Below, piece by piece: positions 10,597 through 22,460 of a stretch of DNA of 64,000 nucleotides. The DNA lies in assembly GCF_963662255.1 (NCBI RefSeq), contig NC_085052.1, forward strand, positions 17,211,151-17,275,150, written 5' to 3'. The notes beneath the pieces are model-generated. The model was given only the letters and a program-made list of their open reading frames with translations, ran no database searches and was not told where the DNA came from. The position numbers and the translations under genes were made by a program. Each line of letters opens with the position of its first letter. Within the stretch, counting starts at the first letter, position 1. Source of the stretch: Cinclus cinclus (lineage: Eukaryota; Chordata; Aves; Passeriformes; Cinclidae).

Positions 10597-12761
10597 ACTG
10601 CATAATTTATAACACCTATGGCACAAAGAATTGTTCCTTCTCCTAGGTATGTTTTCTGCTGAGGAGCAGACAAACATCAGGAGGGTGCAAGGGAGGGGAA
10701 GGGAACACACAGGGAACAGAGCAACTGCCCTTTCAGCAGCCAGCCTGCTCAGATTTACTGGATGCAATGTGCAGCTACACTGGGAGGCTTTCATGCTTTC
10801 TGATCACTATCAAGCAGGCAGCTGTTTCCACAGACCACATAATTAATCTGGGATTTATTTTCTAGGAGTGGCACAATTTAACTTATAGCCCATTACTGTG
10901 CATGGTGAATTAGAATTGTTTCTTTTCCAGGAACAATACTTTGTGCTTTTTAGCATTCCCAGTTGCAAAAGAAATGTACCTCATTCAGTTGCCCACTGCT
11001 CAGTAACTCTTCTCCTCAGGGTGAGAACCCCTGCATCCTCAGTGTCTACTGCCACCTCTCTTCTTGCTTCTTCCCAAATCATTCCCTGGTCTGTCATGAA
11101 GAGATTTCAGCTGAGGACTGTCTGTGATCCTGCCAAAAGCCCCCATCACACAGACCATTGTGGCCAGAACATTGTTATTCCAGGACTGGTACACACGGAC
11201 ACCTTTTGCAAGGTGAGAGTGTTTACTAGGATAAGAATTAACAAGAAAAGGGGAAAAAAAGGCAAAAAAGCTCTGTAGATTTAGGAATATTAATGAATAT
11301 CCAGCGTAAATAGTGGACATTGTTGTTGATGTAGAAACAGTCTCCTTCAGACAAAGTTCCTTGTAATAATTTCTTCTTTGTACCTAGAACTTAGAATGTA
11401 ACTTTCAAGAAGCTGCAAAAAAGGTGTCATTTGCTACATTTAAGAAAAACAAAATAACAAACAAATTTACGAACACAGGAAAAACCTTAGTATAAACAAA
11501 CCCAAAACATCTGGGTATTTTAGGAAAATTCTATATGCTCTCTTTCAGAGGAGTGCCTTGTAAACTGAGGGTTTCTACACAGAAGTTGGTGGCTCAGTGA
11601 TCATCTGCAGGACATCAGGTCTGCCCACAGTCACTTCTGCAAGACTGCCCCAGAAATGTCACACTGGTGGAAGTGGCAGCTTGGGAAATATTTCTGCTAT
11701 TTCTAGGCAAGCTAACTTTCCTCTGTTAATGAAATTGCTGAGTAAACAAGTTTCTGCTGGATCAGAGAGGCATAGTTAGTCCCAGAATGCCCCAGTCTTA
11801 GATTTAATGGCTTCAATCCATTAACTACTTAATTTGCATGTTATAGTCATTGACTCAGATCCAGGTGGAATTCAGAACTAGGGGTCAGTATTACTCTGTT
11901 CCTCAGGGTTTCCCTGGAAATAATATAATATTTATTAAAACAGCTAGAGGTAAAATAATTCCATCATAATCCCAGAACAGCCACAGCAGCCCCATAAGGT
12001 TGGAATGTGGATCCATTCCAGGGGGATATTTGCTTTGCAGTAGGCAAGGTGCTGGTTTCTAGTGGGTAGAGGAGGTGAAGAAAAGGACTTGACATTTGAT
12101 GCAAAGGCTTAGAGGGTGCTCACATTTCCTTTTGTAGAAGCAGGCAAGAAAAGTTCTTTTTGTCAAAGTGATGTTTTCCAGTCCTCCAAACTTAAGCTTT
12201 CAGGTCTGTCTTTCTGCCCCTAGTGTAGGGCCTGACTTGAAACTGAGCACTTGTTCTTGTAACAGGTTGGCGGAGTTTTTCAGGTGCCACTCCTGGTGAT
12301 TTTCAGCCACTGCCAGCACTGGTGGAACAGAGCTGAACCTCTCAAGGGGTCTGTGCGGTGGTGGGTTAGAGAAGCACACTTCCCTTCAAAAAGGTCAGGT
12401 TGAGCAAATCCTACTTTGCTCCCTTACCTGACACTCCTGCTGGAATAGGGAACATGTGGAGAGCTGTCCTGCACTCTGCAAGGTTAGATAAGAAGGGAAC
12501 AGATGGATCTTTCCCTTCTGTCTGTGTCCTAGACAAGTACACCACCACTAGACAGAGCCAATTCTTACCGACCTGCTATCATTCCTTCCAGAGACTATAA
12601 GAAGTATTCAGAGCTGTGTTAGTGCGCACAAGTGTTAATGGGAGACATGTGAAAGCTCTGAATCTCTGTCCTATGGGAAATGTAGGTATTTTAGCTTCTC
12701 CTTTAATCTTAAGACAAAAATGAAAGAAGTAAAGGTACTAAGAGGAAGGAAAAGTCACAAG
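10597..12761. other. Non-coding DNA, no gene recognised
   Basis: The largest open frame is 126 codons (10898-11278, +) and ends in a lysine-rich run encoded by an A-rich patch. It resembles no known protein. No repeats of note. Confidence 0.45.
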
Positions 12762-12826
12762 AATTAACATTTTTGTGGGATGGGATGTCCTTGGAGATGT
12801 AATCTGAACCCTCAAAAATGTTAATT
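12762..12826. repeat. Perfect 14-bp inverted repeat, 37-base loop
   Basis: AATTAACATTTTTG at 12762-12775 and CAAAAATGTTAATT at 12813-12826 are exact reverse complements separated by 37 bases. The pairing does not extend in either direction. The arms are AT-rich, so the hairpin would be weak. It could be the ends of a small non-autonomous transposon, a hairpin in a transcript, or chance. Confidence 0.8.
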
Positions 12827-14744
12827 TTCCATGGATAAGGAAGTACTTGTGGTTTTGATGTGACAAAACCTATAGTTGGAGCAACATTCGGTGTTTCAAA
12901 TGGTTGATGCTAGACTGTGGTAGGAACACAGAGCTGATGGAGTGACTCATCCACTCCACTTTCCTATTATCACAGACACAAGTATTGTAACCCCAGCATT
13001 CACTTGAACATAATAAACTCAGCCTAAAAGTAGATATCTCATCCAATTTGGCCACATCTGGAATGTTTGATCTTGAGCACCACTGCTTCTCATTTCTAGT
13101 AAAATATAATTAGGCTTATTAGGTCTTGTATCAATATTTCTCTTTGACTCTTCCTTCTCTGCAGTTTTTGCCAGCAGTCATGCAGCAGTTTTGGGAGGTG
13201 TAACCACACTGCCTCTCCTCTGCTTTGCTGAGTTGCACAAGCCAGGCAAGCTGCTTTAGTTCTCTTGCACAGGGCAGACTCTCCAGTTTCTTTAGTATTC
13301 TTGTAGCTTCTATTTTACTGGATCATGAATGACCAGATGTGTGCAGACAAGTTCTCATTAGACTTCTGCTTTCTGGAAGGAATATTTCCCTCTTCTCTTG
13401 GAAATGCCTTTCTTCCTATTGCCTGAGAAAAGTTCTGCATTCCTCTGTCAGTGCTGTAGTGGGGACTCTGAGATATCCTGTGTCTATGAGGTGCAGAGCT
13501 TTGTTAGTTCCCACTGATGGTCTTCCTGCCAAAGGAGCAATTCTTGAGCCTAATCCCTGTGCACATATATTTGTGTGAATCATTTTTGCCCCATTTATCT
13601 TATTCTGGATCCTGAGACTGTCTGATTTTTCCTGTATGCTCTACAGTTACATGAAAAGTGGCATTTTCCCATCTCTGCATTCTATTAAACCTTTGTTTCA
13701 TAAGAAGTTTGTATGAGGCATGTTTCTTATTGTTATGTCTATTAACCAGTTTTCATAATTATTTGCTTTACTTTTTGCCATTCTATTTTGACAAAATTCT
13801 GCCACTGCTTTGGATTAGTGGTTTTGGGCTGGTAACTGGGATCAGAAAAGCTATGTAAATTGGATGGAATACCATAAAAAACAAAATATGTCTTCAGATT
13901 AAAACTAGAATAACCCTTAGCATTGCTGAGGTGATTTTGGGTTAACTGAGCTCAGATTCTACCACAGTGACTCCCGCGAGATAGCTTATTTGAGCAAAAG
14001 AATCAGGACTGTAACTAAAATGTAGATGGTATTGCACAATAAAAAACCTGCCCCTTGGACTGAATGCTCTTTCTTTGTGAGAGGCTACCAGCAGAGAGGT
14101 AGGGACCTGAGCTGGGCTCCTGTTTAATTCACAGTACCTCTGACCCATCATGGGCAAGACATCAATTTTTTCAGGGGGTATTTAATGGCCTGCAGGGACT
14201 GGAGTCATTTGTTCATCCCTTCAGAGGAGGTGGAGGATCAGACTCTTGCTGGGTAGGATCTGCAAGAAAGCCTCAGCGGGCATCAAAAGCAGGTGCAGGT
14301 TTTCTGGGAAGGGTTTGGAGTTCTCCCAAGAAGAAACAGGTTTCCAGTATTAAGGCTACAGGTCTGATGCTGAGGAAGATGAGAGCTGCATGGCCTCCCC
14401 ATGGCTGCGTCCTGCTCTGAGCTGCATCTAGGAGCTTCTGAAACATCTCATTAAGCATTTGGATGCCTTTTTAGCCTCTAAGTATTTCTGGCACTTTAGT
14501 CTCTTTCTTCTTCATCAGCCTTTGCATTTGCAAAAGGAAAACATTTTCACGTGTCTGCCAGGGTGGTTGCTGGGATTGGTGCATTCGTGAGTGCAAAGGG
14601 CTGGGATTCTGTAACAGAGACAGGAACAGAAGCCCCCAAGATGCTCATCCCTGTGCACTCAGCATGGGAACATGCCAGCCTTGTGGCAGGGCTCAATGCT
14701 TGGCTTAAGCATCCAATATACTTGCAGGAAGAAAAACTGTAAAC
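12827..14744. other. Non-coding DNA with a possible old LINE piece
   Basis: Apart from the LINE-like segment at 13251-13327 I see only short open frames (60-80 codons). The 66-codon hydrophobic frame at 13658-13858 shows no family resemblance. Confidence 0.45.
13251..13327 (-). mobile_element. Possible old LINE (CR1/L3-type) fragment, antisense
   Basis: CAGGGCAGACTCTCCAGTTT, followed by CTTTAGTATTCTTGTAGC, resembles the antisense of the LINE segment whose consensus reads roughly CTCATAGGGCAGACTCTCC, then CTTCATCATCCTTGTAGCCC. The match is from memory, short and diverged. It may be chance similarity. Confidence 0.3.
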
Positions 14745-15039
14745 AGAGAATACAAATGTAACCATTGTTATTTGCAACTCGACTTTCAAACTTCTTGCCA
14801 GATAATAAATCTCGACTGCTTGTACCTCTGCCGTTTCTCAGGTCTGAACCGAAAATATTTATCAAGGAAATAATGCTTGTAACAATGATCTCAGACCAGT
14901 GCAACTCATTAGCTAGCAATGTGCCTGCAGGCAGTATGAAAGATTTGACCCATCTGGAATTAAATAGCAAGGGATAGCTGGAAGCTGTATTCAATACTGA
15001 TGGTGGGAAAAGCCTTAAAACTTCTTGATTGCAACACAT
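14659..15039 (-). other. Unrecognised 126-codon open frame
   Basis: The frame begins with ATG (complement of 15037-15039) and encodes a mixed sequence with a hydrophobic patch (IIVTSIISLINIF) but no known domain. It overlaps the stretch I flag as a possible conserved non-coding element. It has no visible splice context or coding-like support. Confidence 0.07.
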
Positions 15040-15475
15040 GAAAGCTGTGAACCATCAATAACCAAAAAAATATGATGTGCCAACTATAGCAAAAGTAACA
15101 GCAGGGCAATGCCATTATTCGAGGTCATTCCACCTTCATCTTGCCAAAAAGGGATAAAGGAAGGGCATGACATAAGCCAGATCTCCAGCATCCTACTCCC
15201 TTGTCAGTAGGACATAATTGGCATTAAATACTGAATGTGTCTGGATTTAATATAACTCCAGTGCTCAATTACTTCATCCATTCAAGCAATGGAAAGCTGC
15301 CCATTTCAAGAGTTTATAGGGGATAACTTGCTTTAAGTCAGACATCAGAGGCCCAAATGTCCTAATTGATATATTACTAATAAATTCTCAAAATTACCAT
15401 AACTTGTTCCAAGCCGGGGAGGTAAACCCATAATCGATTACCAGGCAAGTGTCTCTTCTTTATATAATGTCTTTT
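14745..15475. promoter_or_regulatory. Candidate conserved non-coding element (enhancer-like)
   Basis: The stretch is AT-rich but keeps isolated CpGs (CTCGAC twice, GCCGTTT, ACCGAAA) and many homeodomain-type cores (CTCAATTACTT, CCTAATTGATAT, TAATCGATTA). It contains no recognisable repeat. That texture is typical of vertebrate developmental enhancers in gene deserts. The call is inferred from motif texture alone; no conservation data were available. Confidence 0.2.
15431..15440. promoter_or_regulatory. Palindromic TAATCGATTA homeodomain/Onecut-type motif
   Basis: TAATCGATTA is a perfect 10-base palindrome containing ATCGAT. ONECUT and CUX factors bind ATCGAT-containing sites, and homeodomain dimers bind TAAT half-sites of this arrangement. 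A CpG in its centre makes it less likely to persist by neutral drift in methylated DNA. Occupancy is unknown. Confidence 0.3.
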
Positions 15476-16093
15476 TGTAGCTGATTAGAATTGAGGGCAA
15501 ACACTACCAATCTCTTTCCATCACTGGCAGCTGCATACAGAGCGCAACAGGGGAAGGACAAACCTTTTCTGTGTGTATCTTTGATTACTGACCCCACTGT
15601 TGGGCAAGCAGGTAGCTGAAGATCCATTGCCTTTTTCTCTGTAACTTCTCTTTCAGCAATTGGAAGCAGGGTATAGGTGGTAGAAGGCTTAATGGCCAAG
15701 CAGGACATTGAGCACTTGGGATACACTCCAAGATCACGGAAAACTGCAGAGGCCAAATGCCAGGAGTAGGGATTTCTGTCTGGATTTGAATCAGGTGGTC
15801 AGCATTGGGTATGGACACGATGAAAAAGTTACTGTTAGGAAGTTACAAAGAAAAAGCCTCTCCAAAGCAGAGCGCCTGCCTACCGTGTGTCCAGCTGCAG
15901 CCTGGGTGGGGTATTTAAAGTTGTCACCCCATGAGGATGCTATTGTGCCTTCCCAGTCTGGGTAATGCTAACAGGGAGGCAGTGAGGTTTGACCCCATTA
16001 GCTGCCCGGTGTTTATGAAATGGCTGGGGCACCAACCCAGCCAAAAGTCCACATTAATAAATGAACCATTTGAGTAGTTGTGACAGATTGATG
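15476..16093. other. Non-coding stretch, no gene recognised
   Basis: Open frames of 77-98 codons on both strands overlap one another without domain signatures. Confidence 0.45.
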
Positions 16094-16146
16094 GACTCAT
16101 AAAAAGCAGGATGGAAAGGGACCTCAAAGCATCATCTAGTTCAGTG
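16094..16146 (-). mobile_element. CR1 LINE 3' fragment, antisense
   Basis: Reading the + strand, GACTCATAAAAAGCAGGATG, GAAAGGGACCTCAAAGCATC and ATCTAGTTCAGTG follow the antisense of the CR1 3' end: a TCATAGAAT-like start, GGAAGGGACCTTAAAGATC, then ATCTAGTTC. The order and spacing agree with the family; the repeated terminus is eroded. It is in opposite orientation to the copies at 8027 and 35677. Confidence 0.7.
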
Positions 16147-19100
16147 TTTTTCTGCCTCTGGTCTGAAAGGTATCAGGAGACTGTCTGTGAAAGCAATGCA
16201 GAAAGCCTGTTGCAAACCCCGCCTCCCCCCATTGCACTCTCATGGGTGCCAAAGCATAGTGAAGGGAAGGAAAAGACAACATAAAAGTGCTCAGAACTTC
16301 ATTATCATCCAGTAGTGAAGGAAAATTATGGTCATAATACTTTGTAGGAGCTGGAGATTCCACTCAGATGGTTTGTGTGGCCTTTCATTAAAATAAAATA
16401 AAAAAAAATCCTGCAGCTGCAGTAGTTCAGACTCTCCCTGTGTTTTCTGGAAAGATCAACTCTAACCAGTCATAAGCAAAAGTATTTGAGTTTCCTGGAT
16501 GAATCCCATTTTTATGCCTGGAAATATTCTGTGGATCTACAGATGCACAGGAGAGCTGTAGGCAGGAGGGGCTGAGCAAGCTCCATCCCACTGCAGCACT
16601 AGTAATATCAATGCAACAAAATCAGGCAGTATTTTTTCCTTTTTTTAAGGAATAAATTACTAATTTTTCTTTTCCCATATTTATATCTGATTTTTCAAAC
16701 TTAGAGTGTCTTAAGTTTTTTAATTACATGTTAAAGTGCCCTGATTTCTGAATCTTGATTTGGGTGGGGAGCTTATACATCCTAACAAAGAAATACACAT
16801 ATTATCTGTCCTTTGTTTTTATTCTGAGTCCTATTTAAAAAATAATAAAACATGAAACTCTATTTTACTTCTCTTGATTTTACTTACACTGTTATATAAG
16901 TAACAAAATATATTCATTGTTATGTGTATAAATTGCCCACCTGTGCACAGTCAGCTGTGAGCTATCTTTGGGGGAATTTTTGGAACTTCAGAGAAACATT
17001 GCCAGTGATGGCGAGGTGGGAGTACATTCAGCTAAATTAGCTCTAGCATTAATAAACGTCCTCAGAACCTCAGTGTAGCAATAACCAGCTGGGATGCTGC
17101 AGAGCTAATAAGTGCTGGTGAGCCCCAGCTGGCCCTGTGCAGAAAACCACCTGGCAGACAGTGAATCCTGGTCCCTAGGGAAGCCTGGAGCACACATGTC
17201 TTATCCTTCTGCTGTGCAGGCATCCAATCCTCCTTCCTCTTTTGGTAATTCATTCATGGAACACATTTTCAGAGTGGTGAGATCTGAAAACATTGTTTCT
17301 AGAAATCCCTGTTTGGTAAAACACTCAGAAGATGGAAACTGCAGTATAAAGCATCACTGTTTAGATCTGGGTTTGTGTTCTGTCCTCTTGGGAATGATGG
17401 ACCTCTGGCATTCAACGGCAGCACTTGCCTAGGTTCAAAGGCAACATTCAACTCCAGGAACAAATGAATGTGGCAGCCTTTTTATCCCCAGCCTTAATTG
17501 TACAGCTCCTGGCACCACAGAAGGCTTCTTTGGCCACTGGGGGTTCCTGATGGTGTTGAGAACATCCTAATACTTTAACAACCCCCAAAACATAGAAATA
17601 AAGGCTTCTAGAGCTCCCTGTCCACTTTTGCATTTCTCAGTTTTTTAAACAAATGCCTAAGCTTTATGCAATTTAAGTAATGTGTTAAGAATCAAAACCT
17701 AATTTTCACTCTTTTATTTTGAGCATGATATTGGATCAGAGAGAAGGATGACACATTTGTGTTCAGTGCATCCTCTCTGATTTTCACCCAGCTGTGTGCT
17801 GGGGGGCTCCTGTAAGTGTGATTGAGTTAAGGGGTCAGAGTTCTAGAAAAAGGATTTGAGTGATGCCACAAACAGTTCAATTGATGCTACCAAATGATGC
17901 TACCACCCAACCTGTGGCTTTGTCCTCCCAGTGTGTTATCTGGGGACTAAGTTGTTATGACAAGTCTCAGGTCTCTTGGACTCCCCACTCTTGTAGGCAC
18001 CACTTAATTACAACCCCTTTCAAAGCCTGACTGTCCTGAGACCAGAGTGGATTTCTGAACTGGCCACTTAAGCTGGAGTTGGTAAAGCCTCTGTTAGTAT
18101 TTTAATACAACATTCTGCTTTGGGACCCTGGATCTGCTATTGGAGGACAAAAGCCATAACAGAAAACAAGGCATTCCTGAAAGGCAGTGCAATTTGTACA
18201 TGGCATCCTTATGTCACCCTCCTGGTGCAGCCCAGAGATCTTTAAAGACCCCTCTTTGATCCAAGTTGAACTTTAGCCCTTTGGAGTTCAGAGGTTATGT
18301 CAAAAACTTTCTTCCTGGCTTTTAGTGTCATCAGCTAGAGATTTAAGCCCTAATGGTGACAAAATCCCATTGTTTTCTGTGCACCAGGACTTAGATGGAA
18401 TTAAATTCAAGGAGAGACGCAGCAGCTTGCTGCTGGTAATGGTGTTTCTCTTGGGATCTTTAGGCTTTCAGGAAGAAACTTAGTGCCCAGTCCTAGTTTG
18501 CAAGTGTGCAAGCCAAAACTGCCTTGTCCAAACACATTTTAGTGAAAGAAATTAAGAAGGATCCCTGCTTATCCCGTCTGCTTCCATTCTCTATGTTACT
18601 GTTGGCTGATAGAATTTAGAGATATGTAACAAACCACCAGTGCCCAGAGACCTTCTCATCACTCAGTTTCCCATGGACAGCCTTGAGGAAAAAAAAGTGC
18701 AAACGTTTTGCTTATGGGTATCATGACAAAATTCAACTTGTAATATGACCAGTCCAAGCCCAGATGAGTAGATGCTTTATGTTTCCCGTAAGCCTCAGCC
18801 TCTAATAAGGGAAAATAGCAGAAAAGTAAGGCAGATGCTGCCAGAAAATATCTCATCCCCTGGAGGGAAGGAAGAGAATGAAAGAAATAGCTGGTGGTAC
18901 AAAATATTTTGCCTAGAGAGATTTTGGAATTGTTCCCTAGCCGCAGTGGGCAAATCCTTATGAATCTCTCATCTGGGCTATGTTCTTACAAGTGCTATTA
19001 ATGCACCTAACAAAATCCATTCTTTTGTCAAAAAACCACAGTAAATCACTTCAGTGTGTCATCCTCTAGGTGACAGCTTGATCTCCTATGAAATGGAGTG

Positions 19101-19950
19101 AGAGCAGAACCTTGCACAGTAGGATCTGCTTTTGCCTCTGATATGCTGTTCCATCACTGCCAGGGAGCAGATCCCACCTGGGCAGCACAGTTCTCTCTTC
19201 AAAGGCCAGCACAGAGGACCTCCTTAGGACAACTTGAAAGCACAGCAGCACGGAACGGAAAAGACCAGGGTCACAGTGGAGCATAGATCACTCCCCAGGA
19301 GCAGCCACACAGCCTGCAAGACCCATGGCACTTCCTGGAAGCCTCTGAGTTGCAAGGTTTCCTGCATTAACTAACTGGCTGCTGGAATGCTGAGGTGGGC
19401 TCTGTAAATCAACAATGCTGGTTTTGATGACTCCAGCATCCAGGGTTGCAGGAAAGCACTTGCATGACTGTGCAAAACTCACAACAGTTTTGATTGCTTT
19501 TAAAAGTGTGAGAAGGATATCAACCTAATTTTTGATCATGGACCCCCAAAATTTCCAAGAAACCTTGCTCTTGTCCTGTCTGGTCATAGCAAGGTACCTT
19601 AGATCCTTGGGTTTTGTGTGACTGTAGAGGAGGGTTTATGAGAAGGTCACATTTGATCTTATGTGTGTCCTGTTAAATGCCCAACCACAAAGTTCTCTGA
19701 TTTCTCTGAGTGCCTGTCAATGTGGTGCTTCTTGGATACTGAGAGTTCTGGAGAGCTCAGCCTAAGAGTCTGCTGACAATATAGGCACATCTGCACCATA
19801 AATGTCCCATATAAGTCTATAGGACTATATACTGGGTTGTCTGCAGGCAGGAGTTCAACGCAGGCTTCCACAAGGTCCTTCTGAGAGTCTGGAATACAGG
19901 CTTGAGGAAAGTGTGATGACATTTGGTGAATATGAGAGAAAGCACAGTTT

Positions 19951-19952
<2 letters not shown>
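16147..19952. other. Non-coding DNA, no gene recognised
   Basis: The longest open frame is 106 codons (17112-17432, +); none is recognisable. An AAAATAAAATAAAAAAAAAT patch lies near 16390-16410. No RNA gene or named repeat was seen. Confidence 0.45.
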
Positions 19953-19997
<45 letters not shown>

Positions 19998-20023
19998 TTG
20001 TTGTTGTTGTTGTTGGTTTTTTT
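19953..20023. repeat. T44 homopolymer followed by (GTT)n
   Basis: An uninterrupted run of 44 T (19953-19996) is followed by about six GTT units and a further seven T. On the minus strand it reads (AAC)n then A44, like the tail of a retroposed sequence, but no retroposed body is recognisable on its 5' side. A pure homopolymer of this length is also hard to sequence, so its true length is uncertain. Confidence 0.9.
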
Positions 20024-22460
20024 GAGACCAAGCAATAGGTCAGGGAGGGAAGAAAGTGGGGCAAAAGTGTGAAATTTCACAAGGGGAAAGCACAGGAGGA
20101 GAAGGAGGCACATAAGACATAATGACATCAGATTCACACAGATGCTGGCAGAATTTACCACAAACCTGTGTGCAGAGGTAGGCAGAAGCAGCCTCAAGAC
20201 CTGCCCCAGTAGAGCCTGTAGTCCTCAGTCATGGCCCCACAGTATCCACGGTCATCTAGCATGGCAGGCAGAGCAGAAGAGCATCCTTCCAAGACAGAGA
20301 GCCCTGTACCCAGTGCTACACAGCCTTCTGCACAGGCAGATACAGAGGCAACAGCCCTGCTTGGCCATGGGGACTTGTTAACTGTCTATTCTCCTTTGTT
20401 TCAAAATTCCTGCCAATGCCTCTGCTGTTTCACACTTTGCTTCTCTCAGAGATCTTGGATAAACATCACCTCTGCACCCCAGGGAATTCCTGCACTTGTT
20501 TCTCTTTGACTGTTCATTGCTGTTCATTCATTCAGCTGCAGAGGTTTTTCTGAACATCGGGGCTCTGGGAGGACAGCTCCACATCAGGGACCTCTCCTGT
20601 GCCCTGAATGGCAGAACCTGGCTGAGGAGCATCCCTTGGCACAAAGACAGGAACAACTGCAATTTCTCAAGACTTGGCACTTTGAGAAAAGGAAATATTT
20701 TGAAATGCCCTTTTTGTTTCCCCACTGTGACCTCAGCATGTTCCCTGAGGAGGGGGTGTGAGAGCAGCATCTGTGAGGGCCAGGGACACATGCTTTGCAC
20801 AGGGGAAGGAACTGGGCAGAGCTGAGCCCAGAGACAGGATCAGGACATCCCTTGGGGGAGGCACTTCTAGGCTTCCAAAGAAAAGTGGTAGGCAGTGCAG
20901 TGAGGTACCACTGTGCAAAGGACAAGTGGGTGGGAGGAGGCAGAAACCTCTGCCAAGTTCCTCCAACAAGTCTGGTTTATATCCCACAGTCAGGCAGCAT
21001 TTGCTCTGCTGCTGACAGGACCAGAAGATATGACACCAAGGACTCCAACTCACCTGTTCAAGGTGCAAAGAGCAGACAGGGGACAGTGTCCCTGAACTGC
21101 CAGGGTTGCCTTTTACCCCCACATTAACCTAGTTTGTTATGATGGTGAACTTTCCCACTAGGGCTCAGAAAAGGAACCAATGAGGGTGTTTACTTTTCTC
21201 TTCCCACACCTTTTCTTTATTCTTCTGAAGTTGTAGGGGAAAAATTATGGCTACAAATGGAATTAAAATTTTGGCTGATTATGGCAAAATTATTTGCCTA
21301 TTCTCTCAAAAAAATTGATTATTTTTGCTGTATTTTGAGGGGAATTTGTTGGAAAAAGGATCTACTCATTTCTGTGAGGCTTCTGTGTGCAGAAAGATTA
21401 TTTTGCCATAGTGGTACAGAAGTGGTATCCTGCAAAGCTTTTAAATGTGGGATAATGGATCTTAGCACTATTGCCATGCCCTTTGCTCTTGCAGAAGGGT
21501 TTAAACCTTGCAAAGAAATCCAATTCAGCCTCCTCCATTCTGCTGTCCAAACTATTGTTATTCAAAACCATGAACCATAGTCCAAGCATAGCTGTAGTTT
21601 TGGACAGATATTCCTGACCTTGTGGCTTGCTGTTGTGCATTCTTCAGTTTCAGGCTATATTAGCAAGTCTGGGAAGGAATCCATTCATATAATTATTCCA
21701 CTGTATCAATTTGCTGCTCTTAGGATGAAATCACTCAGCAGTGGGAAGCCCATAAAGAGGACACACAGAGTTTAATGTAGGAAACACTTTAATGATGAAG
21801 AGGTTGCCAGAAGTACCTTGGTTCAATCCAGATCCCTAAAAGAGTAATTTAATGGGATGTTGCAATTCTTTTGCATTAATTCAGTGTTTTTTTCTGTACA
21901 ATGGAACATGTGGTTTTTTATTCAATATCACTAATCAATGTGTCACAGATTGTAGCAATTCTGAAACCATTTTCTCTCCATTGTCTCTCATTCTCCTACT
22001 GCTCCCCATCCTCACTCTCTCCTCTTTCCCTGTGAATGCTGCGACCAGGATGGTCTGTGTGTTCCTGGTCATGAAAGAACAGTGAGAATGGCACTGTGCT
22101 GTAGTGCATCCCTGTGGCACTGCAGAATGACCATCAGGGTGTTGGAAGGGCAGTAAGCACACAGCATTTTCAGGAGTTCACTCTGCATTAGACAGTTTTG
22201 GAACGGTATCAGCACTATTTGGAAGAGGCATGCACGCTGCTGGGCAGTGCAGCTATTGCTCCCCCCTTGTCCTGGTACCCAGCAGAGCCAGGAGCCCAGG
22301 AGCCTGCCAGGGTCAGGGCTCTGGGCAGGAGCTGGGGCTGGTGCTGCACACGTGTAGGGTGGTGCTCTGGTGGGGGAGGACACACCAGCTGTGTGGTCCC
22401 TGTGCTCAGTATTCAAGGCTTGATCAGATTTAAGTTGTCACAAATTTGGCACCCAGATGA
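20024..22460. other. GC-elevated non-coding segment
   Basis: G+C is raised from about 20200 to 21120 and again at 22190-22420. Overlapping open frames of 80-129 codons occupy both strands (for example 20733-21122 on -, 20795-21127 on +). None resembles a known protein. Dense overlap on both strands argues for composition rather than coding. Confidence 0.4.

Larger units (their letters stand above)
9464..10600. other. GC-elevated non-coding segment
   Basis: From about 9870 to 10500 G+C rises and open frames pile up in several frames of both strands (91, 107 and 162 codons on +; 128 codons on -). The 162-codon frame (10108-10596) is described separately. I recognise no protein domain. Confidence 0.4.
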
